Positions 17,401 through 25,567 of a stretch of 64,000 nt of DNA are shown here, piece by piece (within the stretch, counting starts at the first letter, position 1; the number at the start of each line of letters is the position of its first letter). Location: contig CAJUSA010000003.1 of the NCBI GenBank assembly GCA_910589015.1, positions 139,683 to 203,682 on the forward strand, in the 5' to 3' direction. Both the position numbers and the translations under genes were made by a program. The notes beneath the pieces were generated by a model, which worked only from the letters and a program-made list of their open reading frames with translations, did not search any database and was not told where the DNA came from. This DNA is from an uncultured Christensenellaceae bacterium. GTDB lineage: Bacteria > Bacillota > Clostridia > Christensenellales > Borkfalkiaceae.

Positions 17401-20400
17401 GATACCGATAAAAGACTGGAAGGAACCGAAATCGTGTTGCAGAACAATTGGGGCAACTCCTTCTGGTATAAAACCGAACGCTTCTACGACGAAAAAATCA
17501 CGCTTGATTTAGACATGGGTGCGGGCAACGCGATGTTCTGCGTCAACCTGCGCGGCAACAAGATGGCGGAGGCTCCGCTTGAAAACTGGCCTTACATTGA
17601 ATTAGGCAATCAAGGAAAGAATTTCGGTTTGTGGTTCTATATCGAAGGCGATAATTTCCGCCTTTGCTACGGGCACCGCGGCTCGGGATTGTACGATAAA
17701 AAGCTTTCTTCGATCGATGCGAGCCTTGCCTCTTCGCCGCTGCCCGCGGGCACAAAGCTTTCGTGGCAGACGATAGACGAAATGAACGCGGAAGGCGAAG
17801 CGACGGGCGTTCGCGTGAAGGTATGGCTGCAGCTTCCCGACGCGGAAGAGGCGCTTTTGTGCGACACCGTTGTGAGCGCGCAGGACAGAGAGGGACTGTT
17901 TAATAGCTATTATCTGCTCTTGGAAAGCTTCGGAGATCAAGGCAATGCGACGGCTTCGACGATTAAAAATATCTCGATCGCGCGCACCGCGCCCGCTAAG
18001 GTGAAAAATTACGATATCCGTTACAACGATTCTTCGAGCGTTTCGCCCTTCGTCGTAGTCGGGAAAGAATATACGTTCGATTCGGTAACCGTTTTGCGCA
18101 AGGGCGTCGTTGTGGACGAAAGCGAAATCGAATATTTCGTGCGCGACAAGGACGGCGCGGAAACCAAAGTAAACAAGACGTTTACGCCGGGCGAAAAGTA
18201 TGCCGACGGCATGACGGTCGTGTATAAAGTAGACGGGCACGCGCTTCTCACGGCGTCGAAAAGGATTTTTTCGAACGTGACAAAGGAAAAAGACGGCACG
18301 CAGAACGCCGTGGTCGGGCAACCGTATTATGCGGCGGAATATTCGGCAAGGCTGTTTTTGTCGGCAGACAACATTGTTACGGTGACAAGCGATTTGGCAG
18401 TAGCGATTATTTCAGAGGGGGGGGGTACGATCGAGTATACGGCAGGCATGATCCTTCCCGAAGAATGCGCAAACGGATTTACGGTGACTTACACCTACGG
18501 CAGAGAGATCGCAAGCTACGAGGTCGCGCAGGTGCTTTCCGTGCAGACCGAGGCGGAAAAGAACGCCGTCGTGCAGGCGGGGGCGCAGTACACCGCGCCC
18601 GAGGTGAACGTATTGCAGAACGGTGCGGCGGCATCGGGTGAAGTAACCGTCAACGTGCTTTACGGCGCAGACGGGCAGGACGCTTATACTGAACCGTTCA
18701 CGGTCGAAGAAAAACACGCCAACGGGTTCCAAGTACAGTATCTTTACAACGGCATTCTTGTCTATGAAATCACCGTCGAGGTCGTCGGCGTACAAACCGA
18801 AAATGCCGATAAGGCGGTCGCGGGCTGGGATTACGAGCTTCCCGCATTCACCCTGACGGCGAACGGCGAGCAGGTTTCCGACGGCGTGCAGGCATATATT
18901 CAAGCCGACGGGCAAGAGAGCGAATACGCGGGCGCGTTTGCGGTGAACGGCGCATATGAAAACGGCTTTACCGTCGTCTACCGCTATAAGGGCGTTACCG
19001 TACATTCTTACGCCGTTACGGTCGAGGCGATCGCCGTGACCGACGAGGCACAGGAAAATCTCGAAAAAGAAACCGAAACCTATACCGTTCACGCCATTAC
19101 GGCAACGCTCGGCGAAACGGCGATCCCCGCAGACGAAGTGAGCACGTTTATCGTCATCGGCGACGCGCAGCCCGTAGCCGTCGAGGGTGAAATCACGCTG
19201 ACGCAAGCGCATAAGAGCGGATTTAAGATCGTATACCGCTGGAAGGAACACGATATCTTCACGATTTCGGTGTCGTTCTCGGGATTGCCCGCGGTGACGC
19301 CCGTCGAGGGCAACCGCACGGCGATTGTCGGGGGAACGTATACCCTTTCCGAATTGACGGTGACGGTTGACGGCGAAACGGTTGCGCAAAGCGAAATAAA
19401 AAAGTATATCGTCGTCGGCGAAGAGCCTGCCGATTACGAAACGGCTGACGAGGCGGAAGCAATGTTTGCCGTGACCGACGAACACGCCGAAGGGTTCAAG
19501 GTGGTTTACCGCTACAACGGCGAAACGGTTTACACGATGGAAGTCGCGGTGACGAAGTACACGGTTACGTTCGCAGGATCGACGGAAAATCTTACGGCGA
19601 CAAAGGGGTATGATTTCGTTCTGCCCGTTCCCACCGTGAAAAACGGCGATACGGTTGTCACCGAGGGCGTCGTGCAAACGCTCGTGAGCGGCGAAACGCG
19701 CGTTCCCGTAACGGGGGGGGGTATCGAAATTCTCGATGCGTACCAAGCAACCGTAACGGTTGAGATCACGATCGAAAATGTGGTGATTGCGTCGTATACG
19801 ATTACGCTTAACGAAGATACCGAACCCACCCATGTCTTGAAATGGAGTACGGATAACCTTGCTGCAAGCGTCAATCAGGCTTATACGATCCCCGAAGTGC
19901 TGCGTTACCGTCTTGACGGCGAACGCAAAGAGGGCGTAACCGATTTCAAGGTCGAACTCGTTTACGAAGGGTCGCAGCGCGTGCCGATTGCAATCGCGGG
20001 CGCAACCTATACGCCTGTCGAGAAAAAGGGCTTTACGCTCAATTATTATTTGGAAGATACGCTCGTCGATTCGCTTGAAATCACCATGGAAGGCACGGGT
20101 GTGGACGACGTTTGGGAAAAGATCGGCGGTACCGCGCTGGACGGCGATAACCGATTCCCCTGGGCGGTGAACAACGGCCCCGAGAGCATTGCGCAGGCGG
20201 GCGGCGTAAAATACGAAAACGGCGCGATCAGCATGACGAACGGGCTCGGTGTAGGGTTTGTTTATAAAGCGCAACAGTTTTACGATGAAAAGATCACCAT
20301 GACAACGCATTTAACGCTTTCCTCGGGTTGGGCAGGCAGCGACGGCGCTACGATTTTTTCGGTCAATTTGCGCGGCGATAATTTAGACGGCGATTCTCTT

Positions 20401-20841
20401 TCGAAAAATCCGTTAATCTGGAATAACGGCGACGGCGCACATAAAGGATTGTGGTTCTATATTCAGGCAGGGGAAGGATTCTATCTTGCATACGGAAACC
20501 GCAATAACAAGCTTGCCGCATTTAACCCCGCAACGGGCGGAAATTCGGGATTTGCGGGCGCGAATTGGGAAGATACGTATATGCCCGAAGGCAGCGAACT
20601 TTCCTGGCAGGTGACCGACGTGTTCGAAAACGGCGTGGCAATCGGCGTGCAGGTGAAGGTATGGCTTAAAGCACCCGACGCGGAAAGCGAAACGGTTGTG
20701 TTCGATACGTTCGTGAGCGCGGAAGGACATGAAAAGTTGTTTGATAGCTATTATCTGTGTTCCGACGTTTGGGGCGGTTCAAACGATACGCAAACAAAAA
20801 TTTCCAACATTAAAGTAGAAAGAGCAAATAAAGAAAACTAA
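14401..20841 (+). CDS. Giant modular surface lipoprotein with Ig-like and lectin-like repeats
   Basis: A 2,146-residue predicted lipoprotein (signal ending in LAAAGC). Ig/HYR-like segments with the pattern DYSGNK or DQEDGD alternate with a lectin-like beta-sandwich module of about 220 residues, seen four times (about 150-345, 574-800, 985-1197 and 1901-2146). Copies 3 and 4 are clearly related, sharing FYDEKIT, NLRG, GLWFYI and KLSWQ or ELSWQ. Residues 1200-1800 are repeats of about 80 residues ending in motifs such as GFTVVYRYKG. No catalytic motif is evident. As the first gene of a sugar-import operon, it probably binds glycan at the cell surface. Two G9 runs (18417, 19713) lie in the reading frame. 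Confidence 0.8.
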   Translation: MKGKKRVIAALCFLCLGTALAAAGCNNQGDKPTDTDVPPVISVEKDEFSAGTYVVGQPITLPKASASDQEDGDVSSSVKLRVLFHRDDEYILFDGEDEEVKGNTIVQFTPEKCGKYTAIYTVRDRGGNTTREEISFQVVSDGQEKPSQLLANQADWTLNANTAFDAEGNAVFDSTKNASLAYNNKLENGDLVQFRFNGSVQETRYFTVGSILSTSSEKDAPVADESTFPGKYLSFCIRSGAIEFWLARTGGVEIQRMQKDVKLLDGKDHTIAFRYTLEEDGTEEGLNNAVTVQLWIDADPAGRATYEEKIVASALLSQLQTQFGEESGTQKFNSVCAKIFKPENFVGFFNVGAAYGKGDFAIKSVGLNGEQRVSEPVLQVEFDQSVRYFVDRAVTFPKPILAEDGNNYADLSNRVALKVIKMPVGGEPAQEYELEGYTFTPESAGFYQVVYSVTDYSGNKAFVYCDFTVASSEEATPPVIVLSGEEREFAAKVGQSVTLPSVVSAIDGDGIDYAEYVTVTLEGSEGQVLSSLDYIFRTVGTHTVTYSVLDMFGNPVTETVTVEVTCDEGKGLLPLDTDHFGTNVEREYNEENGHVITGIKLMDDYRAAYKGRKIYSEKVSFLLDVPIASAFNADDGFDFLQFGLRSDLNAQLAPNDPNWGNFPSWLSGLFIEVNASDGLVICGGNRENRLYQYKFPEGTRKTFEGRTTLTYQVTDVFSESGRFNGISIEVWVNGEPLKMGADTNAYVIPARRTEDYMRKSGWLNFSAHAMKDGGRGNNKLHSGVILAVTIDGVTQPQTFETTLAENLVKNVHGDEQYTVPDIGSITLGGEAFTDYDIYVESVSTGESVKVNANSDFTVSGDYFGGFWVKYCHGDMLLARYLVEVEVEADGAAFEGETFNLTAEFGQAFAIPKVLYYVSGGHKIENPTNINVKVRYDGEYDRKLVDVTGDTFTPIENKSFTLCYFVGSTPLDELEVVVEGGGDIACLTQDLAEGSYAYKVGDTDKRLEGTEIVLQNNWGNSFWYKTERFYDEKITLDLDMGAGNAMFCVNLRGNKMAEAPLENWPYIELGNQGKNFGLWFYIEGDNFRLCYGHRGSGLYDKKLSSIDASLASSPLPAGTKLSWQTIDEMNAEGEATGVRVKVWLQLPDAEEALLCDTVVSAQDREGLFNSYYLLLESFGDQGNATASTIKNISIARTAPAKVKNYDIRYNDSSSVSPFVVVGKEYTFDSVTVLRKGVVVDESEIEYFVRDKDGAETKVNKTFTPGEKYADGMTVVYKVDGHALLTASKRIFSNVTKEKDGTQNAVVGQPYYAAEYSARLFLSADNIVTVTSDLAVAIISEGGGTIEYTAGMILPEECANGFTVTYTYGREIASYEVAQVLSVQTEAEKNAVVQAGAQYTAPEVNVLQNGAAASGEVTVNVLYGADGQDAYTEPFTVEEKHANGFQVQYLYNGILVYEITVEVVGVQTENADKAVAGWDYELPAFTLTANGEQVSDGVQAYIQADGQESEYAGAFAVNGAYENGFTVVYRYKGVTVHSYAVTVEAIAVTDEAQENLEKETETYTVHAITATLGETAIPADEVSTFIVIGDAQPVAVEGEITLTQAHKSGFKIVYRWKEHDIFTISVSFSGLPAVTPVEGNRTAIVGGTYTLSELTVTVDGETVAQSEIKKYIVVGEEPADYETADEAEAMFAVTDEHAEGFKVVYRYNGETVYTMEVAVTKYTVTFAGSTENLTATKGYDFVLPVPTVKNGDTVVTEGVVQTLVSGETRVPVTGGGIEILDAYQATVTVEITIENVVIASYTITLNEDTEPTHVLKWSTDNLAASVNQAYTIPEVLRYRLDGERKEGVTDFKVELVYEGSQRVPIAIAGATYTPVEKKGFTLNYYLEDTLVDSLEITMEGTGVDDVWEKIGGTALDGDNRFPWAVNNGPESIAQAGGVKYENGAISMTNGLGVGFVYKAQQFYDEKITMTTHLTLSSGWAGSDGATIFSVNLRGDNLDGDSLSKNPLIWNNGDGAHKGLWFYIQAGEGFYLAYGNRNNKLAAFNPATGGNSGFAGANWEDTYMPEGSELSWQVTDVFENGVAIGVQVKVWLKAPDAESETVVFDTFVSAEGHEKLFDSYYLCSDVWGGSNDTQTKISNIKVERANKEN

Positions 20842-20854
20842 TGCACAAAGGCGA

Positions 20855-20874
20855 CCCCGCCCGAACGGGCGGGG
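20855..20874 (+). other. Intra-operon GC-rich hairpin without T-tract
   Basis: CCCCGCCC and GGGCGGGG form an 8-bp stem with a GAAC loop, just after the giant lipoprotein stop and before the permease ribosome site. Without a U-run it is more likely an mRNA processing or stability element than a terminator. Confidence 0.5.
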
Positions 20875-20894
20875 AAGAGCCAAAGGGAGGCGGA

Positions 20895-21890
20895 ATGGAA
20901 AAAACCGAAACAAAACAACAAAACGCGGTGGCGGGCGTCAAGCCCGAAAAACCGCAAAAGGGCAAGGGCGTTTGGAAACAGCGCACAACTTACATAAAAA
21001 AGAACTGGGGCATGTATCTCATGCTCGTGCCGGGGTTGCTGTCGCTCGCGCTCTTCACCTTTGCACCCATGTTCGGGTTATACATGGCGTTTATCGATTA
21101 TTCGCCGAGTATTTCGATTTTCGAGTCGGAAAACGTGGGGTTCTTATGGTTTCAGTTGCTGTTTGAAGATCCGCTCTTCTGGAACATGATCAAAAATACG
21201 GTCGTTCTCTCGACGCTGAAAATTCTCGTCAACTTTCCGCTGACCATTATCTTGTCGTTGCTCGTGTACGAACTCGAAGGCAAGGTGTTCAAACGGATTT
21301 TTCAATCGGTTTCGTATCTGCCGAACTTTATTTCCTGGATCATCATTTCGGGCATGCTGGTGGTGTTTCTCGACGCCGACCGCGGCATTCTCAATTCGAT
21401 CATCACGGCGTTCGGCGGCAAGCCCGTTTCCTGGTATTCCTCGCCCGATAAGTGGTATGCAATCTTAACGATCACCGCGGTGTGGAAGGGCTTGGGCTGG
21501 GGCACGATCATGTATATCGCAAGCATGACGAGCATCGACCCCTCGCTTTACGAGGCGGCGAAGATCGACGGCGCGGGCAAGCTGCGGCAGGCGTGGCACA
21601 TTACTCTGCCCGGCATTTCGGGCATTATCTCGATCACGCTGATTTTAACGATCGGCAAGATCTTCACCGACGATTTCGAGCAGATTTACGCGTTGGTGGG
21701 CGAAAACGGCATCTTGCAGAGTACGACGCAGGTCATCTCAACGAAGGTCTTTTCGGTGGCGTCGGGCGCGAATTACAAAGACTATCCCATGGCGACGGCA
21801 ATGGGGCTGATACAGGGGATCATTTCCCTCATTCTCGTAACGGTTTCCAACAAAGTCGCTAACAAATGCGGACAGACGGGGTTATGGTGA
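20895..21890 (+). CDS. CUT1 sugar ABC transporter permease (LplB/YtdP type)
   Basis: A 331-residue membrane protein with about six hydrophobic helices and the binding-protein-dependent permease loop (EAAKIDGAGKLRQAWHITLP), which contacts the ATPase. I start at ATG 20895, preceded by GGGAGGCGG. An in-frame ATG 54 bp upstream overlaps the previous stop, lies over the hairpin and has no ribosome site. It pairs with the next gene as a heterodimeric channel. No ATP-binding subunit is present, so a shared MsiK-type ATPase elsewhere is likely (inference from CUT1 systems). Confidence 0.93.
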   Translation: MEKTETKQQNAVAGVKPEKPQKGKGVWKQRTTYIKKNWGMYLMLVPGLLSLALFTFAPMFGLYMAFIDYSPSISIFESENVGFLWFQLLFEDPLFWNMIKNTVVLSTLKILVNFPLTIILSLLVYELEGKVFKRIFQSVSYLPNFISWIIISGMLVVFLDADRGILNSIITAFGGKPVSWYSSPDKWYAILTITAVWKGLGWGTIMYIASMTSIDPSLYEAAKIDGAGKLRQAWHITLPGISGIISITLILTIGKIFTDDFEQIYALVGENGILQSTTQVISTKVFSVASGANYKDYPMATAMGLIQGIISLILVTVSNKVANKCGQTGLW

Positions 21891-21894
21891 GCGT

Positions 21895-22809
21895 ATGAAT
21901 ACAAACGTCAAAAAAATCAATCCCGCAAAGATCAAGCACAGAACGATTCGCTCGAAAAAGGAAAAAGCCTTCAACGTGTGCAATATCATCATTCTGAGTT
22001 TGCTCGGGATCTGTTTCGTGCTGCCGTATCTCTTTATTCTTTCGGCGTCGCTGATGTCGGAAGGGGAATATCTGGCGCGCGGGTATTCGCTCATTCCCTA
22101 CGGATTTACCTTCGACGCCTATGTGCAACTTTTCAAATACGATACGACCATTCTCAAATCGCTTGGCTGTTCGATTTTCCTGACCGTGACGGGCACGATC
22201 CTGCATACGTCTGTCAACGTATTGGCGGCGTATCCGCTGAGCAAACCTAAGTTCGTGGGCAAGAACGTGCTCATGAAGATCCTCATCTTCGCGATGCTTT
22301 TTTCGGGCGGGTTGATCCCGACGTATATCCTCATCGTCAATATGGGGCTTAAAAATAACTGGCTTGCCTTGTTGCTGCCCGGCGCGCTCTCGCCCTGGAC
22401 GTGCATCATGATCCGCAGTTTCTTTCTGTCTGTTCCGCCTTCGCTCGAAGAGGCGATGAAGATGGACGGGGCGAACAATTTAACCGTACTTCTGCACGTT
22501 TATGTGCCTATGTCGGTGCCCGTGATCGCCTCGCAGATGATGTTTATGGCGGTGGGATTTTGGAGTAGCTGGTCGGGTCCGCTGCTGTATTTCGACCACA
22601 ACCACCGCGACATGCTCCCCCTTGCCGCCGTGTTGCAGCAGATGCTGCAAAAAAACGTCAACCCCTCGGGCGGTTCGGTGGGCGGCGACTATTCGGAAAC
22701 GATGAAGATGGCAATGGTCGTCATCTCCACCCTGCCCGTGATCGCGGCATACCCGTTTATGCAGAAGTATTTTATAAGCGGCATGATGCTCGGTTCGGTC
22801 AAAGAGTAA
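21895..22809 (+). CDS. CUT1 sugar ABC transporter permease (LplC/YtcP type)
   Basis: A 304-residue permease with a basic cytoplasmic start, six predicted helices and the conserved loop EEAMKMDGANNLTVLLHVYVP. The C-terminus (YFISGMMLGSVKE) is typical of the LplC/YtcP branch, which imports complex oligosaccharides. It starts 4 bp after the first permease and is followed 18 bp later by the binding protein. Confidence 0.93.
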   Translation: MNTNVKKINPAKIKHRTIRSKKEKAFNVCNIIILSLLGICFVLPYLFILSASLMSEGEYLARGYSLIPYGFTFDAYVQLFKYDTTILKSLGCSIFLTVTGTILHTSVNVLAAYPLSKPKFVGKNVLMKILIFAMLFSGGLIPTYILIVNMGLKNNWLALLLPGALSPWTCIMIRSFFLSVPPSLEEAMKMDGANNLTVLLHVYVPMSVPVIASQMMFMAVGFWSSWSGPLLYFDHNHRDMLPLAAVLQQMLQKNVNPSGGSVGGDYSETMKMAMVVISTLPVIAAYPFMQKYFISGMMLGSVKE

Positions 22810-22827
22810 AAAACAGGAAGGTATTAC

Positions 22828-24444
22828 ATGAAAAAAGCAATCGGATTATTGTTATGCGGCGTGTTCGCATGCAGCGCGGCGATCGGGCTTGCGGGCTGCG
22901 GCGCCAAACTCCCCGCCGACGCGATCGTCGTATACAAAGAGTATAACGGACTTTCGGGCAGAGAGGACGAAAAAGTCAAAGAGGCAATCGAAAAGAAGTT
23001 TTTGGAAGACACGGGCGAGAGCATTACGCTCATGGTCGAGCCGCACGATACAAGCTCGCTCGGCAACAAGATCACGGGCGGACTGGGCGCGGGCGAGCGT
23101 ATCGACGCGATCGTCATGCACTATTCGAGCGATTCCTCGCTCACATCCATGATCACGGAAGAGAGCGAACTCAAAGATCTGACCGAGATGATAAGCGAAT
23201 ACGCGCCCGACTATTCGGCGCGGTTCAACGACACGACCGATCCCGACCGCCTTGCCTACCGCAAGGGCATGTATAACGGGAAGATCTACGCCATGTCGTC
23301 GCTCGAACATACGTCCATTTTCGGCATGCTCGTCAACAAATCGCATATGGCTCTCACCGATTTTAATCCCGACGAATACAACGTGGCAAACGAAGGGTAC
23401 AAATCGCTTACGATCGGCGAGTTTACGACCATGCTCGAACAGATGAAAGCGCGCGTGGACGACGGGCTCAACCGTCCGCTCGGCGGTGCGCCCTACGACA
23501 TCGGTTATTTTCTCGAACCCGTGTTCGGCTGCACGAGCTATACGCGCATGGAGCTGATCGGCGATAAACTCTATCCCGCTTGGGCAACCGAGAATTTCTG
23601 CGATCTGCTCGAATACGAGCGTATGCTGCAGGAGAAAAAGCTTTGGACGGATAACCCCTTGGCTTCGGTGACGGTCGACCGCGATTTTACGGCGGGCAGG
23701 GTTTCTGTATACGCGCCTTACCCCGAAGTGACGCAGATGATCGAAATGTCGAAAAAGCTGAAAAAGGCGACGGGGGACGATTGCGTGATGCTCGCGCCGT
23801 TGCGCGCCGAGGGCGAAGCCGAAAGCAAGGGCAACGCCCGCCACGAGAGCGCGTTCTTGGGTATGGTCGTGCCGAAAAAGACGGCGCAGAATACCGAACT
23901 GCTCTTAAAATACATGAATTGGCTGAGCAAGGAAGAAAACTACGAGCTGGCAAAGTACGGCATCGAGGGAACGCACTGGGAAAAGACGACGCTTGCAGAC
24001 GGCAGAGCGGGCTACGCCTATCCCGAGGACAAACGCGCGGAATACGAAGAGAGCGCGCCTTATTCGGGCGTTTATTGCCTGCTTACCGACGTCAACCTTT
24101 CCGATCGCACCTATGCGGGTTATACGAGCGAACAGCAGGCTTGGGTGCGCGAGGTGCACGCGTTCAAATCTTATCCCGAACACGGATACGACGACGAAGG
24201 CATCAATCTTCCGTCCGTCCCCGGCACGAACCGCACGCTTACGCTCGTCTACCGCAAGATGAGCAACGAATATGTGGGCGTGCGCGCGTTTGCCTGGTCG
24301 GATGCGCCGCTCGGCGATCAATCGATCACCGAACGCCATTCCGCCTTGACGGCGAAACTTGCGGACGGCGGCGAATACAGCCCCTATATCACCTTCATCA
24401 CCGAAGAGTACAATAAAATCAAACAGTCCTTCCAAAAAAATTAA
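22828..24444 (+). CDS. Extracellular solute-binding lipoprotein of CUT1 importer
   Basis: A 538-residue lipoprotein (AIGLAGCG lipobox) of the large LplA/YtcQ-like class of family 1 solute-binding proteins. These are about 500-560 residues and pair with LplB/LplC permeases, which matches the two genes upstream. It would hand oligosaccharides to the permeases at the outer face of the membrane. The ligand cannot be assigned, but the downstream enzymes suggest a beta-mannoside or related heteroglycan fragment. Confidence 0.9.
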   Translation: MKKAIGLLLCGVFACSAAIGLAGCGAKLPADAIVVYKEYNGLSGREDEKVKEAIEKKFLEDTGESITLMVEPHDTSSLGNKITGGLGAGERIDAIVMHYSSDSSLTSMITEESELKDLTEMISEYAPDYSARFNDTTDPDRLAYRKGMYNGKIYAMSSLEHTSIFGMLVNKSHMALTDFNPDEYNVANEGYKSLTIGEFTTMLEQMKARVDDGLNRPLGGAPYDIGYFLEPVFGCTSYTRMELIGDKLYPAWATENFCDLLEYERMLQEKKLWTDNPLASVTVDRDFTAGRVSVYAPYPEVTQMIEMSKKLKKATGDDCVMLAPLRAEGEAESKGNARHESAFLGMVVPKKTAQNTELLLKYMNWLSKEENYELAKYGIEGTHWEKTTLADGRAGYAYPEDKRAEYEESAPYSGVYCLLTDVNLSDRTYAGYTSEQQAWVREVHAFKSYPEHGYDDEGINLPSVPGTNRTLTLVYRKMSNEYVGVRAFAWSDAPLGDQSITERHSALTAKLADGGEYSPYITFITEEYNKIKQSFQKN

Positions 24445-24459
24445 AGAGAGGTAAAAATT

Positions 24460-25566
24460 ATGAAAAAGAAAGCAATCATTTTATCGTGTCTGTTGGCGGC
24501 GGCGATTCCCATGACGGCGGTCACGGCGAGCGCGGAGCCTGCGCAAACCGAAGGGGAAACAGTAAATTTATTTGAAACCGAGAGCGATTGGAAGCACAAC
24601 AAATCGGGTTCGACCAATCCCGACTGCGTGAAGTTCGAGAACGGCGTCATGCAGGTAACGCCCCGTTACGTGGTGGGCAGCACGTACTGCGCCCGCGCGA
24701 TGGGGCAGGGCAGAATCAGTTTTACCTATCAGATGTCGTATCCCGACAACGTGCCGATGGAAACGCCCGAGGATCTCGCGGATCAGATCGATTGGGTGAA
24801 AAACAACGATTTCTTCTTCGGCGTGCTCTTTTCCAACTCGCCGCTCAACGTGCGCCCTTCGGGCGATCTTGCCGTTCCTTTTAACGAAGGTGCGGGCGGA
24901 TTCCCGTACATGGTGGCGTTCGATTCCGAAAAACAGAACGTCGGGCAGGATCCTACGCGCAACACGCAGCTCGGTTTAACGCTTCGGCGGTATAAGTTCG
25001 AAGGCTCGCACGATTTCACGCGGTGGAGCTCGGTGAACCCGACGGAGACGACCTATCTCAACGCCGACGGGAAACCCTACGAGAGCAAGATCCCGGATTT
25101 CTACAAGCCCGTTACGCTTGCCGACTGTTTCGATCTCGACGAGCATCGCGTCGACGTGGACGTGAAAAATCTGTATACGGAAAAGGGCGACGCGGTCGAC
25201 GCCGTGCAGATCGAAATTTATTTCGATGACGAGCTTGCGATGCGCGTCATCGACGAAATGCCCTTCGAGAGCGACGGGTACGAAGATTTCACCGATAAGC
25301 GCGAATACGACGGCTGGATCTCCACGTTCGCCTATGCAGGCACGACCGATGCGACGACGCAGTACGACGAATTCACCGTCAACTTCAAATCCTTCACGGT
25401 GCAGTTCCGCGAGAGCAACGGCTCGACGGGCGGCGATACGAATACGAAAAAGGGTTGTGCTTCCTCGGGCACGGGCGTGATTTGCCTTGTCGCGGGTACG
25501 GTTTTGGCGGCTGCGTGCGCGCTCGGCGCATGCCTTGTTAAGAGAAAAAGAGAAAACGAGGATTAA
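24460..25566 (+). CDS. Secreted surface protein with C-terminal membrane anchor
   Basis: A 368-residue protein with a cleavable-type signal (ending near TASAEP), a beta-rich domain of about 280 residues without recognised motifs, a Ser/Gly-rich linker, and a C-terminal GCASSGTG followed by one hydrophobic helix and KRKREN. The tail resembles bacterial C-terminal sorting or anchoring tails with a small-residue/Cys motif, a helix and a basic end, but it is not an LPXTG signal. It lies between the binding protein and the mannosidase, so it probably binds or presents the same glycan. Function unknown. Confidence 0.65.
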   Translation: MKKKAIILSCLLAAAIPMTAVTASAEPAQTEGETVNLFETESDWKHNKSGSTNPDCVKFENGVMQVTPRYVVGSTYCARAMGQGRISFTYQMSYPDNVPMETPEDLADQIDWVKNNDFFFGVLFSNSPLNVRPSGDLAVPFNEGAGGFPYMVAFDSEKQNVGQDPTRNTQLGLTLRRYKFEGSHDFTRWSSVNPTETTYLNADGKPYESKIPDFYKPVTLADCFDLDEHRVDVDVKNLYTEKGDAVDAVQIEIYFDDELAMRVIDEMPFESDGYEDFTDKREYDGWISTFAYAGTTDATTQYDEFTVNFKSFTVQFRESNGSTGGDTNTKKGCASSGTGVICLVAGTVLAAACALGACLVKRKRENED

Positions 25567-25567
25567 C

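Noticed and set aside
18412..20310. Long minus-strand open frame of 632 codons within the giant lipoprotein gene
   Set aside because: Same cause. The + strand frame has a signal peptide, a ribosome site and recurring modules; the minus frame has none.
20841..20894. Upstream in-frame start for the first permease
   Set aside because: It overlaps the previous stop and the hairpin at 20855, and has no ribosome site, while ATG 20895 follows GGGAGGCGG.
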